From: Desulfovibrio sp. An276
Lineage (GTDB): Bacteria; Desulfobacterota; Desulfovibrionia; Desulfovibrionales; Desulfovibrionaceae
Reading direction: 5' to 3'
NCBI RefSeq assembly: GCF_002159665.1
Contig: NZ_NFJC01000016.1
Location: forward strand, 1-64,000
DNA length: 64,000 nucleotides
The position numbers were made by a program, and so were the translations under genes. The notes below the pieces were generated by a model. That model worked only from the letters and a program-made list of their open reading frames with translations, did not search any database and had not been told where the DNA came from. Positions 15,415-23,538 of the stretch are shown here, piece after piece (the stretch's first letter is position 1; the number at the start of each line of letters is the position of its first letter).

Positions 15415-16896
15415 ATGTCCGTAAAGAACATCCTTTGCACCATGTTGGCCCTGGGCCTGAGCGTCTCGGCGGCCTACGCGGCGCCTTCCGTCAACCGTTC
15501 CGGCTCTTCCGTCATCGTGAAAGAATCCCTTACCGATGAAGGCCTCAGCCAGGCCAGGGAGATAGCCGGCAGCATCAAGACGCCGGAGTTCAAGCTCGAG
15601 GGCGTCAAGGATGCGGACCTGGCCAAGTTCTGCCAGGCATTCCCCAATGCCAGCCGCCTCAGCGTCAAGGGTGGCCTCACGAGCATCGCTCCTGTGGCAG
15701 GGCTCAAGAACCTGACCTATTTTGAGCTGGAAGCCAACAATGTGACGGATATGTCGCCCCTGGCCAAGCTCACGCAACTGACCAGGATCAGCCTGAAGAG
15801 CGAGAAGATGGGCCCCGACCTCAAGTGGATGACGGGTCTGACCGCCCTCAGGGAGATCGAGATCAACGCCGGCAGCGCCCTGACCTCCTTTGAAGGCTTC
15901 CCCGCTCTGAAGGGTGATCCCCGCGTGGCCCTCAACGGTGCCTCTCCGGCCGACCTTTCGCCGCTCAAGTCCCTGGGCAGCTCCAAGCTCGAACTGAGAT
16001 ACTGCACCATCCAGGACCTGTCGCCCCTGGCCAGTATGCCCAACCTGCGCGAACTGAGCCTCTATGGCGCCACGGTGAAGGACTTCAGCCCCCTGGCCAA
16101 GTGCGCGAAGCTGAAGCAGCTCTCCTACTATGCCGTCAAGGATGCCGACTTCTCCACCCTGGCCGCGCTGAAGCAGGTCACCGAGCTCGATGGCGGTCTC
16201 ACCAAGCTGGACAACATTGCCTTTGTGGCCGAACTTCCTGCCCTGCGTGAGTTCGACATGTTCGCCGAATACGTGACCGACTACTCCCCCCTGGGTGCCT
16301 CCAAGGTGGAGAAGCTCCAGATCTGGAACATGCGTGCTCCCGACTGCGACCTGAGCGGTGTGGCCAAGGCCAAGACCCTGAAGGACCTCCGGCTCTGGGG
16401 GGTGAACGGCGCCACCAATTCCGCCGCCCTGGCCAACCTGACGGAACTGCAGAAGTTCACCATCGCTTCGTCCTACAATGAAAAGAAGGGCGATCCCTTC
16501 GACATGGCTGCCGCCAAGGGCTGGGGCAAGCTGAAGGAAATGAGCATCAGCGGTACCAAGGTCGTGAACTCGGGCGAGATGGCCGGCTGCACCTCCCTGA
16601 CCAAGCTGACCCTGATCCGGGTCAACAAGGAAGGCGAACCCTTCAGCCTGGCCGGCGTGGCCAAGATGCCCGGCCTGAAGAGCATTACGATCAATGACAG
16701 CCAGATCGCCAACTTCGAGGCCCTGGCCGGCTGCACCGAGCTCACCACCTTTGAGATGAAGAAGGCTGCGGGCGTCACCAGCCTGGCTCCCCTCAAGTCC
16801 CTGCCCAACCTGAAGCGGGTGGTCGTCTCCAAGGGCGCCTTCCCTGAGGCCGAACTGGGCGGCTTTGCCCAGACCGTGAAGGTCGAACAGCGCTAA
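15415..16896 (+). CDS. Secreted leucine-rich-repeat protein
   Basis: 493 residues from ATG 15415, chosen because CAGGAGGAAG precedes it and a signal peptide follows (MSVKNILCTMLALGLSVSAA, cleavage near YAA). The mature protein is built of about 17-20 irregular leucine-rich repeats of 20-24 residues with the pattern L..L.L....V.D.SPLA.L..L..L.L, much like internalin-type or bacterial LRR solenoids. No anchor or C-terminal domain is visible, so it is probably periplasmic or released. LRR solenoids usually bind proteins; the partner is unknown. The upstream Met at 15376 lacks a ribosome site. Confidence 0.88.
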   Translation: MSVKNILCTMLALGLSVSAAYAAPSVNRSGSSVIVKESLTDEGLSQAREIAGSIKTPEFKLEGVKDADLAKFCQAFPNASRLSVKGGLTSIAPVAGLKNLTYFELEANNVTDMSPLAKLTQLTRISLKSEKMGPDLKWMTGLTALREIEINAGSALTSFEGFPALKGDPRVALNGASPADLSPLKSLGSSKLELRYCTIQDLSPLASMPNLRELSLYGATVKDFSPLAKCAKLKQLSYYAVKDADFSTLAALKQVTELDGGLTKLDNIAFVAELPALREFDMFAEYVTDYSPLGASKVEKLQIWNMRAPDCDLSGVAKAKTLKDLRLWGVNGATNSAALANLTELQKFTIASSYNEKKGDPFDMAAAKGWGKLKEMSISGTKVVNSGEMAGCTSLTKLTLIRVNKEGEPFSLAGVAKMPGLKSITINDSQIANFEALAGCTELTTFEMKKAAGVTSLAPLKSLPNLKRVVVSKGAFPEAELGGFAQTVKVEQR

Positions 16897-16902
16897 ACCA
16901 CA

Positions 16903-16939
16903 GCAAGGGGCCGCAAGCGACAGGCCTGCGGCCCCTTGC
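16903..16939 (+). terminator. Strong hairpin after the LRR gene
   Basis: GCAAGGGGCCGCA (16903-16915) pairs with TGCGGCCCCTTGC (16927-16939), a 13-bp perfect stem with an 11-nt loop. There is no T-run, so it may attenuate rather than fully stop transcription. It begins 7 bp after the LRR stop. Confidence 0.5.
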
Positions 16940-16986
16940 CGGTCCAGTAACCAACAAGGTCTCCAGCCTTCCCCGGGGAGGACACC

Positions 16987-18612
16987 ATGCCGTATCTGTC
17001 CCATCACGTGGCAACAGTCTGCACAGCGCTCCTGTTCCTTGCCCTGTCTCTGGTGCAGGGGGGCTGTTCACCCGCGCGGCATGCCTCCCCGGCGGAAGGC
17101 GCTCTTTCCCTGACCATCCTGCATACCAACGATACCCATTCCCACATCGCGGGCATCAACAAGTACGGCAATGCCTGCTTCGATGACACGGATTGCCGCG
17201 GCGGGCTGGCCCGCATCGCCACCGCCATCCGCACGGCCAAGTCGCAGAACGACAATGTCATCGCCCTGGATGCCGGCGACCAGTTCCAGGGGACCCTTTT
17301 CTACAGCGTGAACAAGTGGCCCATGCTGGCCGAGCTGGACCAGCACATGCCTTACGACGCCATGACACTGGGCAACCACGAATTCGACGAAGGCTGTCTG
17401 GAGCTGACGCGCTTTCTGGCAGCCCTCCCCTTTCCCGTGCTGGCAGCCAATCTGAAGCCTGCAAAGGGCTGCCCCATGCTCAAGGGCAACTATACTCCCT
17501 ACACCCTGCTCACGGTACGCGGGCAAAAGGTGGCCGTGGTGGGCATAGCCAACAACGAGGTGGTGAGCCTGGCCGCCGCCTGCCCCCGCACATTTTTCGA
17601 GGATACGGCCGCCTGCCTGCAAAGGACGGTCAGGGATCTGGAAGCGCAGGGCGTGAAGCACATCATCGCCCTCACCCATATCGGCCTGCCCGAAGACAGA
17701 AAGCTGGCCCGCAGCGTGGACGGCGTGGACATCATCGTGGGCGGCCACAGCCACAGCTATCTGGGCCCTGATTCCGAAGAAGGCCCTTACCCCATTATCG
17801 AACGTTCCCCCTCGGGGCAGCCTGTACTGGTGGTCACTGCCAAGCGTGCCGCGCAGTATCTGGGCGAACTCAATGTCATTTTTGACGCACAGGGCGTTCC
17901 TCTCCGCTGGAACGGTGGCGCACGGGAGCTTGCTGCCCCGGAAACGCGCGATGCGGAAACAAGCGCTCTGGTGCAGAAGTATGCCGCCAGCCTGGACGAA
18001 TTCCGCAACCACAAGGTGGGCAGCCACCATCTTTCCCTGCCTGACGGCATAGACGCCTGCCGGGAGGACGACTGTCTGGGGGGCAGCCTCATCGCTGACG
18101 CCATGCTGGAATACGCCCGCCCCTTTGGCGGCCAGGTGGCCCTGTGCAATGGTGGCAGCGTGCGTGCCGCCCTGCCCTCGGGCGATATTTCCCGGGGCGA
18201 CCTGCTCAGCGTCATCCCCTTCGGCAATACGCTGGTGATGCGCGAGATCACGGGAGAACGACTGCTGGCAGCTCTTGAACACGGCGTTTCCGAAGAAGGC
18301 GGCCAGGGCCCGCGCCTGCTGCACACCGCGGGCCTGCGCTATGTGGTCGACGCCGCGCGTCCGGCGGGTTCCCGCATCGTCAGGGCAGAGATCCTGAACG
18401 AAAAGGACACGGGCACGCCCCTCGATCGCAAGGCCCGCTATGTGATCGTCACCATCGAGTATCTGGCGCGCGGCGGGGATGCGTATGAGATGCTCAAGGA
18501 CAGCAAGGTGATCCCTTCGCCCGAACCCATCGATATCACGGTGGTGGAAGACTACCTGAAGAAGCATTCGCCCCTGCCCCAGCCTGAGGGCGAGCGCATC
18601 ATTCGCCAGTAG
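16987..18612 (+). CDS. 5'-nucleotidase/UshA-family lipoprotein
   Basis: A 541-residue protein with GGGGAGG before ATG 16987. The signal sequence ends LVQGGCS, a lipobox. The metallophosphatase domain shows the family motifs: ILHTNDTHSH, DAGDQFQGTLFY, LGNHEFDEG, ALTHIG and VGGHSHSY. The C-terminal 5'-nucleotidase domain carries a GG.QVALCNGGSVRA-type block and a late YLARGGDAYEM-type block. It should hydrolyse extracellular nucleotides to nucleosides in the periplasm. An exported nucleoside hydrolase is encoded 10 kb downstream, so the pair could supply free bases. Exact substrate is unproven. Confidence 0.92.
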   Translation: MPYLSHHVATVCTALLFLALSLVQGGCSPARHASPAEGALSLTILHTNDTHSHIAGINKYGNACFDDTDCRGGLARIATAIRTAKSQNDNVIALDAGDQFQGTLFYSVNKWPMLAELDQHMPYDAMTLGNHEFDEGCLELTRFLAALPFPVLAANLKPAKGCPMLKGNYTPYTLLTVRGQKVAVVGIANNEVVSLAAACPRTFFEDTAACLQRTVRDLEAQGVKHIIALTHIGLPEDRKLARSVDGVDIIVGGHSHSYLGPDSEEGPYPIIERSPSGQPVLVVTAKRAAQYLGELNVIFDAQGVPLRWNGGARELAAPETRDAETSALVQKYAASLDEFRNHKVGSHHLSLPDGIDACREDDCLGGSLIADAMLEYARPFGGQVALCNGGSVRAALPSGDISRGDLLSVIPFGNTLVMREITGERLLAALEHGVSEEGGQGPRLLHTAGLRYVVDAARPAGSRIVRAEILNEKDTGTPLDRKARYVIVTIEYLARGGDAYEMLKDSKVIPSPEPIDITVVEDYLKKHSPLPQPEGERIIRQ

Positions 18613-18694
18613 ACGGCCCCGGAAACAGCGGGCACCGGATCTGTCCGCACCGGTAATGCAAGTATCTCGACGGGTTCTCCCAAGGAGGATCTCC

Positions 18695-19966
18695 ATGAAC
18701 AGCGCACAAAGCATGCCCCCTGACCTGCCCATGCTGGGTTTCCCGGAGTCCGTTGTCCGCTGCCTCAGGAAGTACGCCACCTTCCGCGGACGTGCCACGC
18801 GGGCGGAATACTGGTGGTTCTCCCTGTTCAATACGCTCCTCGGCATGGTGGTCTACGCCGCGGTCCAGCACCTTATGGGCACGGAAGCAGCGGATGGGGC
18901 CGCAAGCATCGTCCAGCTCGCGCTCTTCCTGCCCATGCTTGCCGTGGGTGTGCGGCGTCTGCACGACATCGACTTCCGCGGCTGGTGGATGCTGCTGGGC
19001 CTGACCGGCGTGGGCATCATCCCCCTGATCATCTTTTTCTGCCTGCCCGGCAAGGCCGCGCCCAACCGCTTCGGCGCCCGTGAATACGGGGCACAGGCGG
19101 GAATGACGCCGGAGCAGCAGGCAGCACAGCAGCCTGGACCCGTCGCGCAGACAGCGCCGGTACCCCAGACGGGACCGGCAATGCAGACCGCACCGGTGAC
19201 GGAGGCCGCACCTGAACAGCAAGTGACAGCGGCAGCGCGGACCGCGCCGGTGACACAGCCTGAAGAGGCTTTTCCGCCAGCGACGGAAAAGCCGGCGGAA
19301 AAGGGCCATACGCGCCTTGTGGGCATGCTCCTGTGCCTGTTCTGTCTGGCGGGCCTGAGCCTTGCCACACCGTCGGCCGGGATCGCAGCCGACGCGGGCC
19401 AGTCTGCTTCCGTGGCCTCGAACCCGGCCGCGCCCGGCGCCTCTTCCGCATCCTCCTCCCCCTCCTCCGGGCAGGGCATGGAACAGGGCATCCAGGAAGC
19501 CTTCGGCGGTCTCATCTCCGTCATGGGGGAGGCCATCGGCGGCATGACCAGGGGCATGCAGGAAGGCGCTCGCGACCTGCAGGCCCAGCTCGACGGTTCG
19601 GACGGCACACGTGTCATCAGCAGCGGTAAGGATCTGGCGGCCCTGACCGAAACGCGCGTGCTCAAGGCCGAACAACTGGAAGACCGCTCCTGGCGCATCA
19701 CACTGGCCGTCCGGAACCCGCAGGAATTCCCGGTGCGTCTGGCCGGGCTTACGGAGAAACAGCAGGTTCTTCTGCTGGATCAGGAAAATTTTGTCTACGA
19801 GCAAACCCCCGTCGGAGAACGCCTTATGACAGTACCGGAACGGGCCGCACAAAAGCTGACATTCTTTTTCCCTGAACTGGATGGTTCCACGCCCAAAAAC
19901 ATACGGCTGTACGGCATGGATTTTGCCGTGCCTCACCCCATCGAGGTCCGTACTATATCCCAATAA
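18695..19966 (+). CDS. DUF805 membrane protein with C-terminal extracytoplasmic domain
   Basis: 423 residues from ATG 18695, which follows CAAGGAGG; the Met at 18656 has no ribosome site. Residues about 25-125 are a DUF805 domain: KYATFRGRATRAEYWWF, several helices, then VRRLHDIDFRGWWMLL and FCLPGKAAPNRFG. A Pro/Ala/Gln-rich linker (about 130-205) precedes another membrane helix (LVGMLLCLFCLAGLSLATPS), an Ala/Ser-rich stretch and a C-terminal domain of about 170 residues. DUF805 proteins are uncharacterised inner-membrane proteins. The long extension is unusual for the family, which is normally about 120-150 residues. Confidence 0.88.
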   Translation: MNSAQSMPPDLPMLGFPESVVRCLRKYATFRGRATRAEYWWFSLFNTLLGMVVYAAVQHLMGTEAADGAASIVQLALFLPMLAVGVRRLHDIDFRGWWMLLGLTGVGIIPLIIFFCLPGKAAPNRFGAREYGAQAGMTPEQQAAQQPGPVAQTAPVPQTGPAMQTAPVTEAAPEQQVTAAARTAPVTQPEEAFPPATEKPAEKGHTRLVGMLLCLFCLAGLSLATPSAGIAADAGQSASVASNPAAPGASSASSSPSSGQGMEQGIQEAFGGLISVMGEAIGGMTRGMQEGARDLQAQLDGSDGTRVISSGKDLAALTETRVLKAEQLEDRSWRITLAVRNPQEFPVRLAGLTEKQQVLLLDQENFVYEQTPVGERLMTVPERAAQKLTFFFPELDGSTPKNIRLYGMDFAVPHPIEVRTISQ

Positions 19967-19997
19967 ACAACCGGCAGACCACATGGGAGGCTCCCTT

Positions 19998-21470
19998 ATG
20001 TCAGTCCGTCTGTTCCCTTACTGTTTTGTTCTGCTTCTGGCAGCATTCGCTCTGGGCGTGCCCGGCACCGCAGCGGCAACCACTGAATTCCTAGTCCTCA
20101 ATGACTATGCGCAGGCCTGGGCAGACAAACAGGAATGGGTATATGAAGGTATGCAGGAAAGCGATGAGCCTGTTCCTCACAGGGAAGGCGATGCATGGAA
20201 TCAAGAGGACAGCTCAGGTCTCACGGTTCTTGATTATGCCCTGTTAGGTGCTTCCGCACAGGAACTTGGTGCTGTTCAGTCTATGGTCCAGCTTGGTGCG
20301 CGCCCAGGCACCGGAAAAGCGGAAGCGTATCTCGGCCCGCCTCTGAATCTGGCCAGACTGGCTGTTCGCAAGGCTCCTTTGGAGGAATGGCGCAGCACCA
20401 TAAACTTTGGCGGAACGAACGAAATACTACCGAACGGTTTCACCCCCCTGCTGTGGGCGGCCGTGTTCCAGCCGGACGCATCGGTACTGCACGCGCTGAT
20501 AAAAGGCGGAGCAGATCCGAAGAAGGGACTGCCCGAAGAGGCCGGAGGACAGAACATTCTGCACATTGTTGCTGAACAGGGATGGGATCCTCAGGCTGTC
20601 CATATCCTCATCGATGCAGGTCTGGATGTCGATGCCGTGACCAATCCCCAGATGATGGGGGAAACTCCCTTCATGGTGGCCGTCCGCAGAAACCAGAACC
20701 CGCAAGTTATCAAGGCCCTGCTGGAAAGAGGCGCAGATACGGAAGTCCGGGACAGCCAGGGACAGCGTGCATGGGAAGGGTTATGGCCCGAGCGTGAAGC
20801 CTGGCTGAAGGATGCCGGTCTGGGCTGGCTGTGGGACAATGCTGCGCGGCAAAAGCGGGCGAAGAGAGAACGTTCTGGTGGACAAGCTGCATCAGGTATT
20901 GCCCCCCCCAACCCCGCTTCCACCAGCGTTGAAGGGCAGACGCAGAATGCGCTCATGGACACGAATGCTCCGGGCATTCAAGCCCCGCTTGTCAGCAACG
21001 CCATGCCGTACGAGAGCATGTCTGTACAGGCTCTGATTACGGACAGCGACAGGATGGGAACCAACGTGCGCGATGCTCCCTCCGGCAAAATCATCGCTAC
21101 CATCCCCTTCCCGGTCAATAACGAGCTGCCCGATGATGAGAAGCTGACGCGGCGTGTAGTCACACTTCTGGAAGAGCGGAAAGGTTGGTTCAAGGTTCTC
21201 TACTATGGCGACAAGCAAGGCTGGATGCACAAAAGCGTGCTGGGTGCCTATGCCTGCGCAACCGAGGATGGGGATGCCCGCCTGAAAGCCAACCCCGATT
21301 ACAATGCCCCTAAGGTGGCCATCCTGCCCACGGATACGCCCCTGCGTCTTCTGAGTGTGCGCGGCGCTTGGCTCAAGGTCTCCTGCACCACCAAGACGGG
21401 GCGAAACGTCAGCGGCTGGCTGCCGCCGGAATGTGTATGGGCAAATCCCTATCGGCATGAATGGCGCTGA
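19998..21470 (+). CDS. Secreted ankyrin-repeat protein with SH3-like C-terminus
   Basis: 490 residues from ATG 19998, preceded by GGGAGG; earlier in-frame Mets have no site. The signal peptide is MSVRLFPYCFVLLLAAFALG, cleavage near TAAA. Ankyrin repeats span about residues 65-275 (LTVLDYALLGAS, GFTPLLWAAVF, LHALIKGGADPKKGL, GETPFMVAVRRN, VIKALLERGADTEVRD). The C-terminal 130 residues look like bacterial SH3-type modules (TNVRDAPSGKIIATIP, KGWFKVLYYGDKQGWMHKS, PLRLLSVRGAWLKVSC). A run of eight Cs lies between the two parts at 20902-20909. The ankyrin protein encoded at 30689-31804 is a relative. Exported ankyrin proteins are uncommon in bacteria. Confidence 0.88.
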   Translation: MSVRLFPYCFVLLLAAFALGVPGTAAATTEFLVLNDYAQAWADKQEWVYEGMQESDEPVPHREGDAWNQEDSSGLTVLDYALLGASAQELGAVQSMVQLGARPGTGKAEAYLGPPLNLARLAVRKAPLEEWRSTINFGGTNEILPNGFTPLLWAAVFQPDASVLHALIKGGADPKKGLPEEAGGQNILHIVAEQGWDPQAVHILIDAGLDVDAVTNPQMMGETPFMVAVRRNQNPQVIKALLERGADTEVRDSQGQRAWEGLWPEREAWLKDAGLGWLWDNAARQKRAKRERSGGQAASGIAPPNPASTSVEGQTQNALMDTNAPGIQAPLVSNAMPYESMSVQALITDSDRMGTNVRDAPSGKIIATIPFPVNNELPDDEKLTRRVVTLLEERKGWFKVLYYGDKQGWMHKSVLGAYACATEDGDARLKANPDYNAPKVAILPTDTPLRLLSVRGAWLKVSCTTKTGRNVSGWLPPECVWANPYRHEWR

Positions 21471-21502
21471 AAGCCCGATAACACTCTAAGCAAGAGGCAA
21501 GA

Positions 21503-22456
21503 ATGCATCTCTCCCTGTTCTCACTGGTGCCGGCCTTTTTTCTTCTTTTCCTGCCTTCGCCCTGTTCAGCCAAAAATTTGGATAGTGTGCGTTCCTTCTC
21601 CTACGTTGTTTCCGGCATGATGGCACCTCAATCTTTCCATGTATGGACGACCAGAGACGGCAAAGTCATGATGCAGGTGAACTACAAAGAAAAAAAATAT
21701 CGCCGGGAAGCCAATGGCTGGGTGCTGGAACACTTATCTATTCTTGCCGCACACCACAACATTATTGCCTGGACCAATCATCGGGACAAACCACTTCCCG
21801 ATGGCATATATGCATTGGATGAAGGATCCTATTCACTAAATGTCCTGTGGGATTCGGGACAGAAGCTATCCATCTCAGGCCGGACTCTGTCGCAAGGCTC
21901 CCAGGCTTTTATCTCGGATCTTATGGATTTGTGGGAAAAAACTGTACAGCGCTATCCCTATGAACCTCCAAAGGAAATACATTCTGACAAGATCCGCTTT
22001 TTCTCATTTCATGAACACTTGGAACAAAACGAAAACACATGGCTGATGCTATGCGCCCAGGATTTATCTTCTCAGGTAAACGTCCGGATCTGCCGTGGGA
22101 ACATAGCTGGCAACAAGGAATATTACAAGACTGCCCCCCTCTTTCTGCAAAAGCTGAATGGACTAATCAAGCGGCACAAGCCAAACCTCTGGAACGATAA
22201 GGCCAAGGCCGCACAAATAGATAATGATGCAACGGCCGTCCCTTACGTGACTTTTTATGTGGAGTATTATCCAGAGCAAGATGATGCACCGGATAATGAA
22301 TACTATATTCACAATTATGGAGATGCAACACCTCTGGAGATTATTGATGTTGTGTTTAATCCTACTGAATATCAAGGATATATACATTTTAAGAAGGAAC
22401 TCCTCGCGCTATTTGAAAACGTAATGCAGAGCAAGAAATACCGTTATGGAGAATAG
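21503..22456 (+). CDS. Secreted protein of unknown family
   Basis: A 317-residue protein with AAGAGGCAAGA before ATG 21503 and a signal peptide (MHLSLFSLVPAFFLLFLPSP, then CSA). Landmarks are SFHVWTTRDGKVMMQVNY, WTNHRDKPLPDGIYALDEGS, FHEHLEQNENTWLMLCAQDL and a conserved-looking RICRGN. A decayed paralog lies at 35026-35912. GC content drops in the last 300 bp relative to neighbours, suggesting separate ancestry. It is followed after 9 bp by another secreted protein. No family recognised. Confidence 0.75.
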   Translation: MHLSLFSLVPAFFLLFLPSPCSAKNLDSVRSFSYVVSGMMAPQSFHVWTTRDGKVMMQVNYKEKKYRREANGWVLEHLSILAAHHNIIAWTNHRDKPLPDGIYALDEGSYSLNVLWDSGQKLSISGRTLSQGSQAFISDLMDLWEKTVQRYPYEPPKEIHSDKIRFFSFHEHLEQNENTWLMLCAQDLSSQVNVRICRGNIAGNKEYYKTAPLFLQKLNGLIKRHKPNLWNDKAKAAQIDNDATAVPYVTFYVEYYPEQDDAPDNEYYIHNYGDATPLEIIDVVFNPTEYQGYIHFKKELLALFENVMQSKKYRYGE

Positions 22457-22465
22457 GAGGGAAAT

Positions 22466-22966
22466 ATGATGAAAACGAGCCTGATTCCTGCCCTTGTGGC
22501 ACTCATGATCACTTTGGGCATGATGAACACAGCCTATGCGACATCACAGACCGGCCTGCCCGCGCCCCTGTCTGTAAGGGAAGCCCCGGATCTCCTGAAC
22601 AAGCTGACCGTTGGGGCGTATGAGCTGACCGTCACCTCCAATCAGGACTACACTGTCAAGCTGCTTGTCGCAGCCCAAAAAACTCTGAGGAACTTCAGCA
22701 TCATAGCCATTGAGTATGTGCCCAACAAGGATCCCAATGATACGACCATCAGATTCAAAAAGACAAAGATGCTTTATACCCTGCCACTGTTCAGTCCGGA
22801 CAAGCCCCTCTATGCTCTTGTCGAAATGATAGGCAGCATACCCAATATCGGGTTTTCCTATGCAGCGGAGGATGGTACAACCCCTGTTTTTTCCCTGAAT
22901 TACAACGGAAATGACGGCTCTCTGCACCTGTATCCCGTGAACATCGTGAATGAAGAAATGGAGTAG
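22466..22966 (+). CDS. Small secreted protein, unknown
   Basis: A 166-residue protein. ATAGGAGGG precedes ATG 22466, and the second Met is an alternative start. The signal peptide is MMKTSLIPALVALMITLGMM, cleavage near TAYA. The mature part appears beta-rich (GAYELTVTSNQDYTVKLLVA), ending LHLYPVNIVNEEME. It lies 9 bp after the preceding gene and 5 bp before lemA, so it is part of the same operon. I do not recognise it. Confidence 0.75.
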   Translation: MMKTSLIPALVALMITLGMMNTAYATSQTGLPAPLSVREAPDLLNKLTVGAYELTVTSNQDYTVKLLVAAQKTLRNFSIIAIEYVPNKDPNDTTIRFKKTKMLYTLPLFSPDKPLYALVEMIGSIPNIGFSYAAEDGTTPVFSLNYNGNDGSLHLYPVNIVNEEME

Positions 22967-22971
22967 ACATT

Positions 22972-23535
22972 ATGATTACTGTCATCATCATAGTAGGTAT
23001 TGCCCTAACGATCGCCATAAGCCTCATTCTGCTCTATAACGGCATGGTGAATGGAAAAAATATGGTGGATGAGGCATGGAGCGGCATCAGTGTCCAGCTC
23101 AAGCGCCGTCATGACCTGGTCCCCGTGCTGGTCAATTCCGTCAAGGGATACATGACCCACGAACAGGAGACGCTCACCAGGATCGCCGAGCTGCGCGCCA
23201 GCGCTGTTTCCGCCTCTTCTTCCGGATCGGTGCAGGCCATCGCCCATGCGGAAAACCAGCTGATGGGAGCCTTGCGTTCCCTGTTCGCCGTATCGGAGAA
23301 CTATCCCGACCTGCGCGCCAATGAAAATTTCATGCAGCTCCAGGAGCAGCTTTCCCTGCTAGAGGACGAGATCCAGCTGTCCCGCCGTTACTACAACGGC
23401 ACGGCCCGCGACCAGAACAACCGTGTGCTGCAATTTCCCGGCAATCTGGTGGCCCGCTCCTTTGGCTTCGCCAGAGTGGAATACTTTGAACTGGCCGACC
23501 CTGCGGAAGCGGAAGCGCCAGAAGTGAAGTTTTGA
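22972..23535 (+). CDS. lemA: LemA family protein
   Basis: 187 residues from ATG 22972. An N-terminal membrane helix ([18 protein letters not shown]) is followed by the LemA start [38 protein letters not shown] and the later [27 protein letters not shown] region, then [12 protein letters not shown]. Length and topology are normal for the family (outside N-terminus, coiled helical domain). LemA is commonly encoded with DUF2207 or TPM-domain membrane proteins, as here. Biochemical role not established. Confidence 0.95.
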   Translation: [187 protein letters not shown]

Positions 23536-23538
23536 GCC

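Noticed and set aside
13594-17007. Minus-strand open frame of 1137 codons across the TMEM43-like and LRR genes
   Set aside because: It is a shadow of GC-rich plus-strand genes: composition is dominated by G, Q, H, L, no ribosome site, and it covers three well-supported genes and an operator region.
17068-18846. Long minus-strand frame over the 5'-nucleotidase
   Set aside because: The nucleotidase has every family motif; the antisense frame shows only compositional residues.
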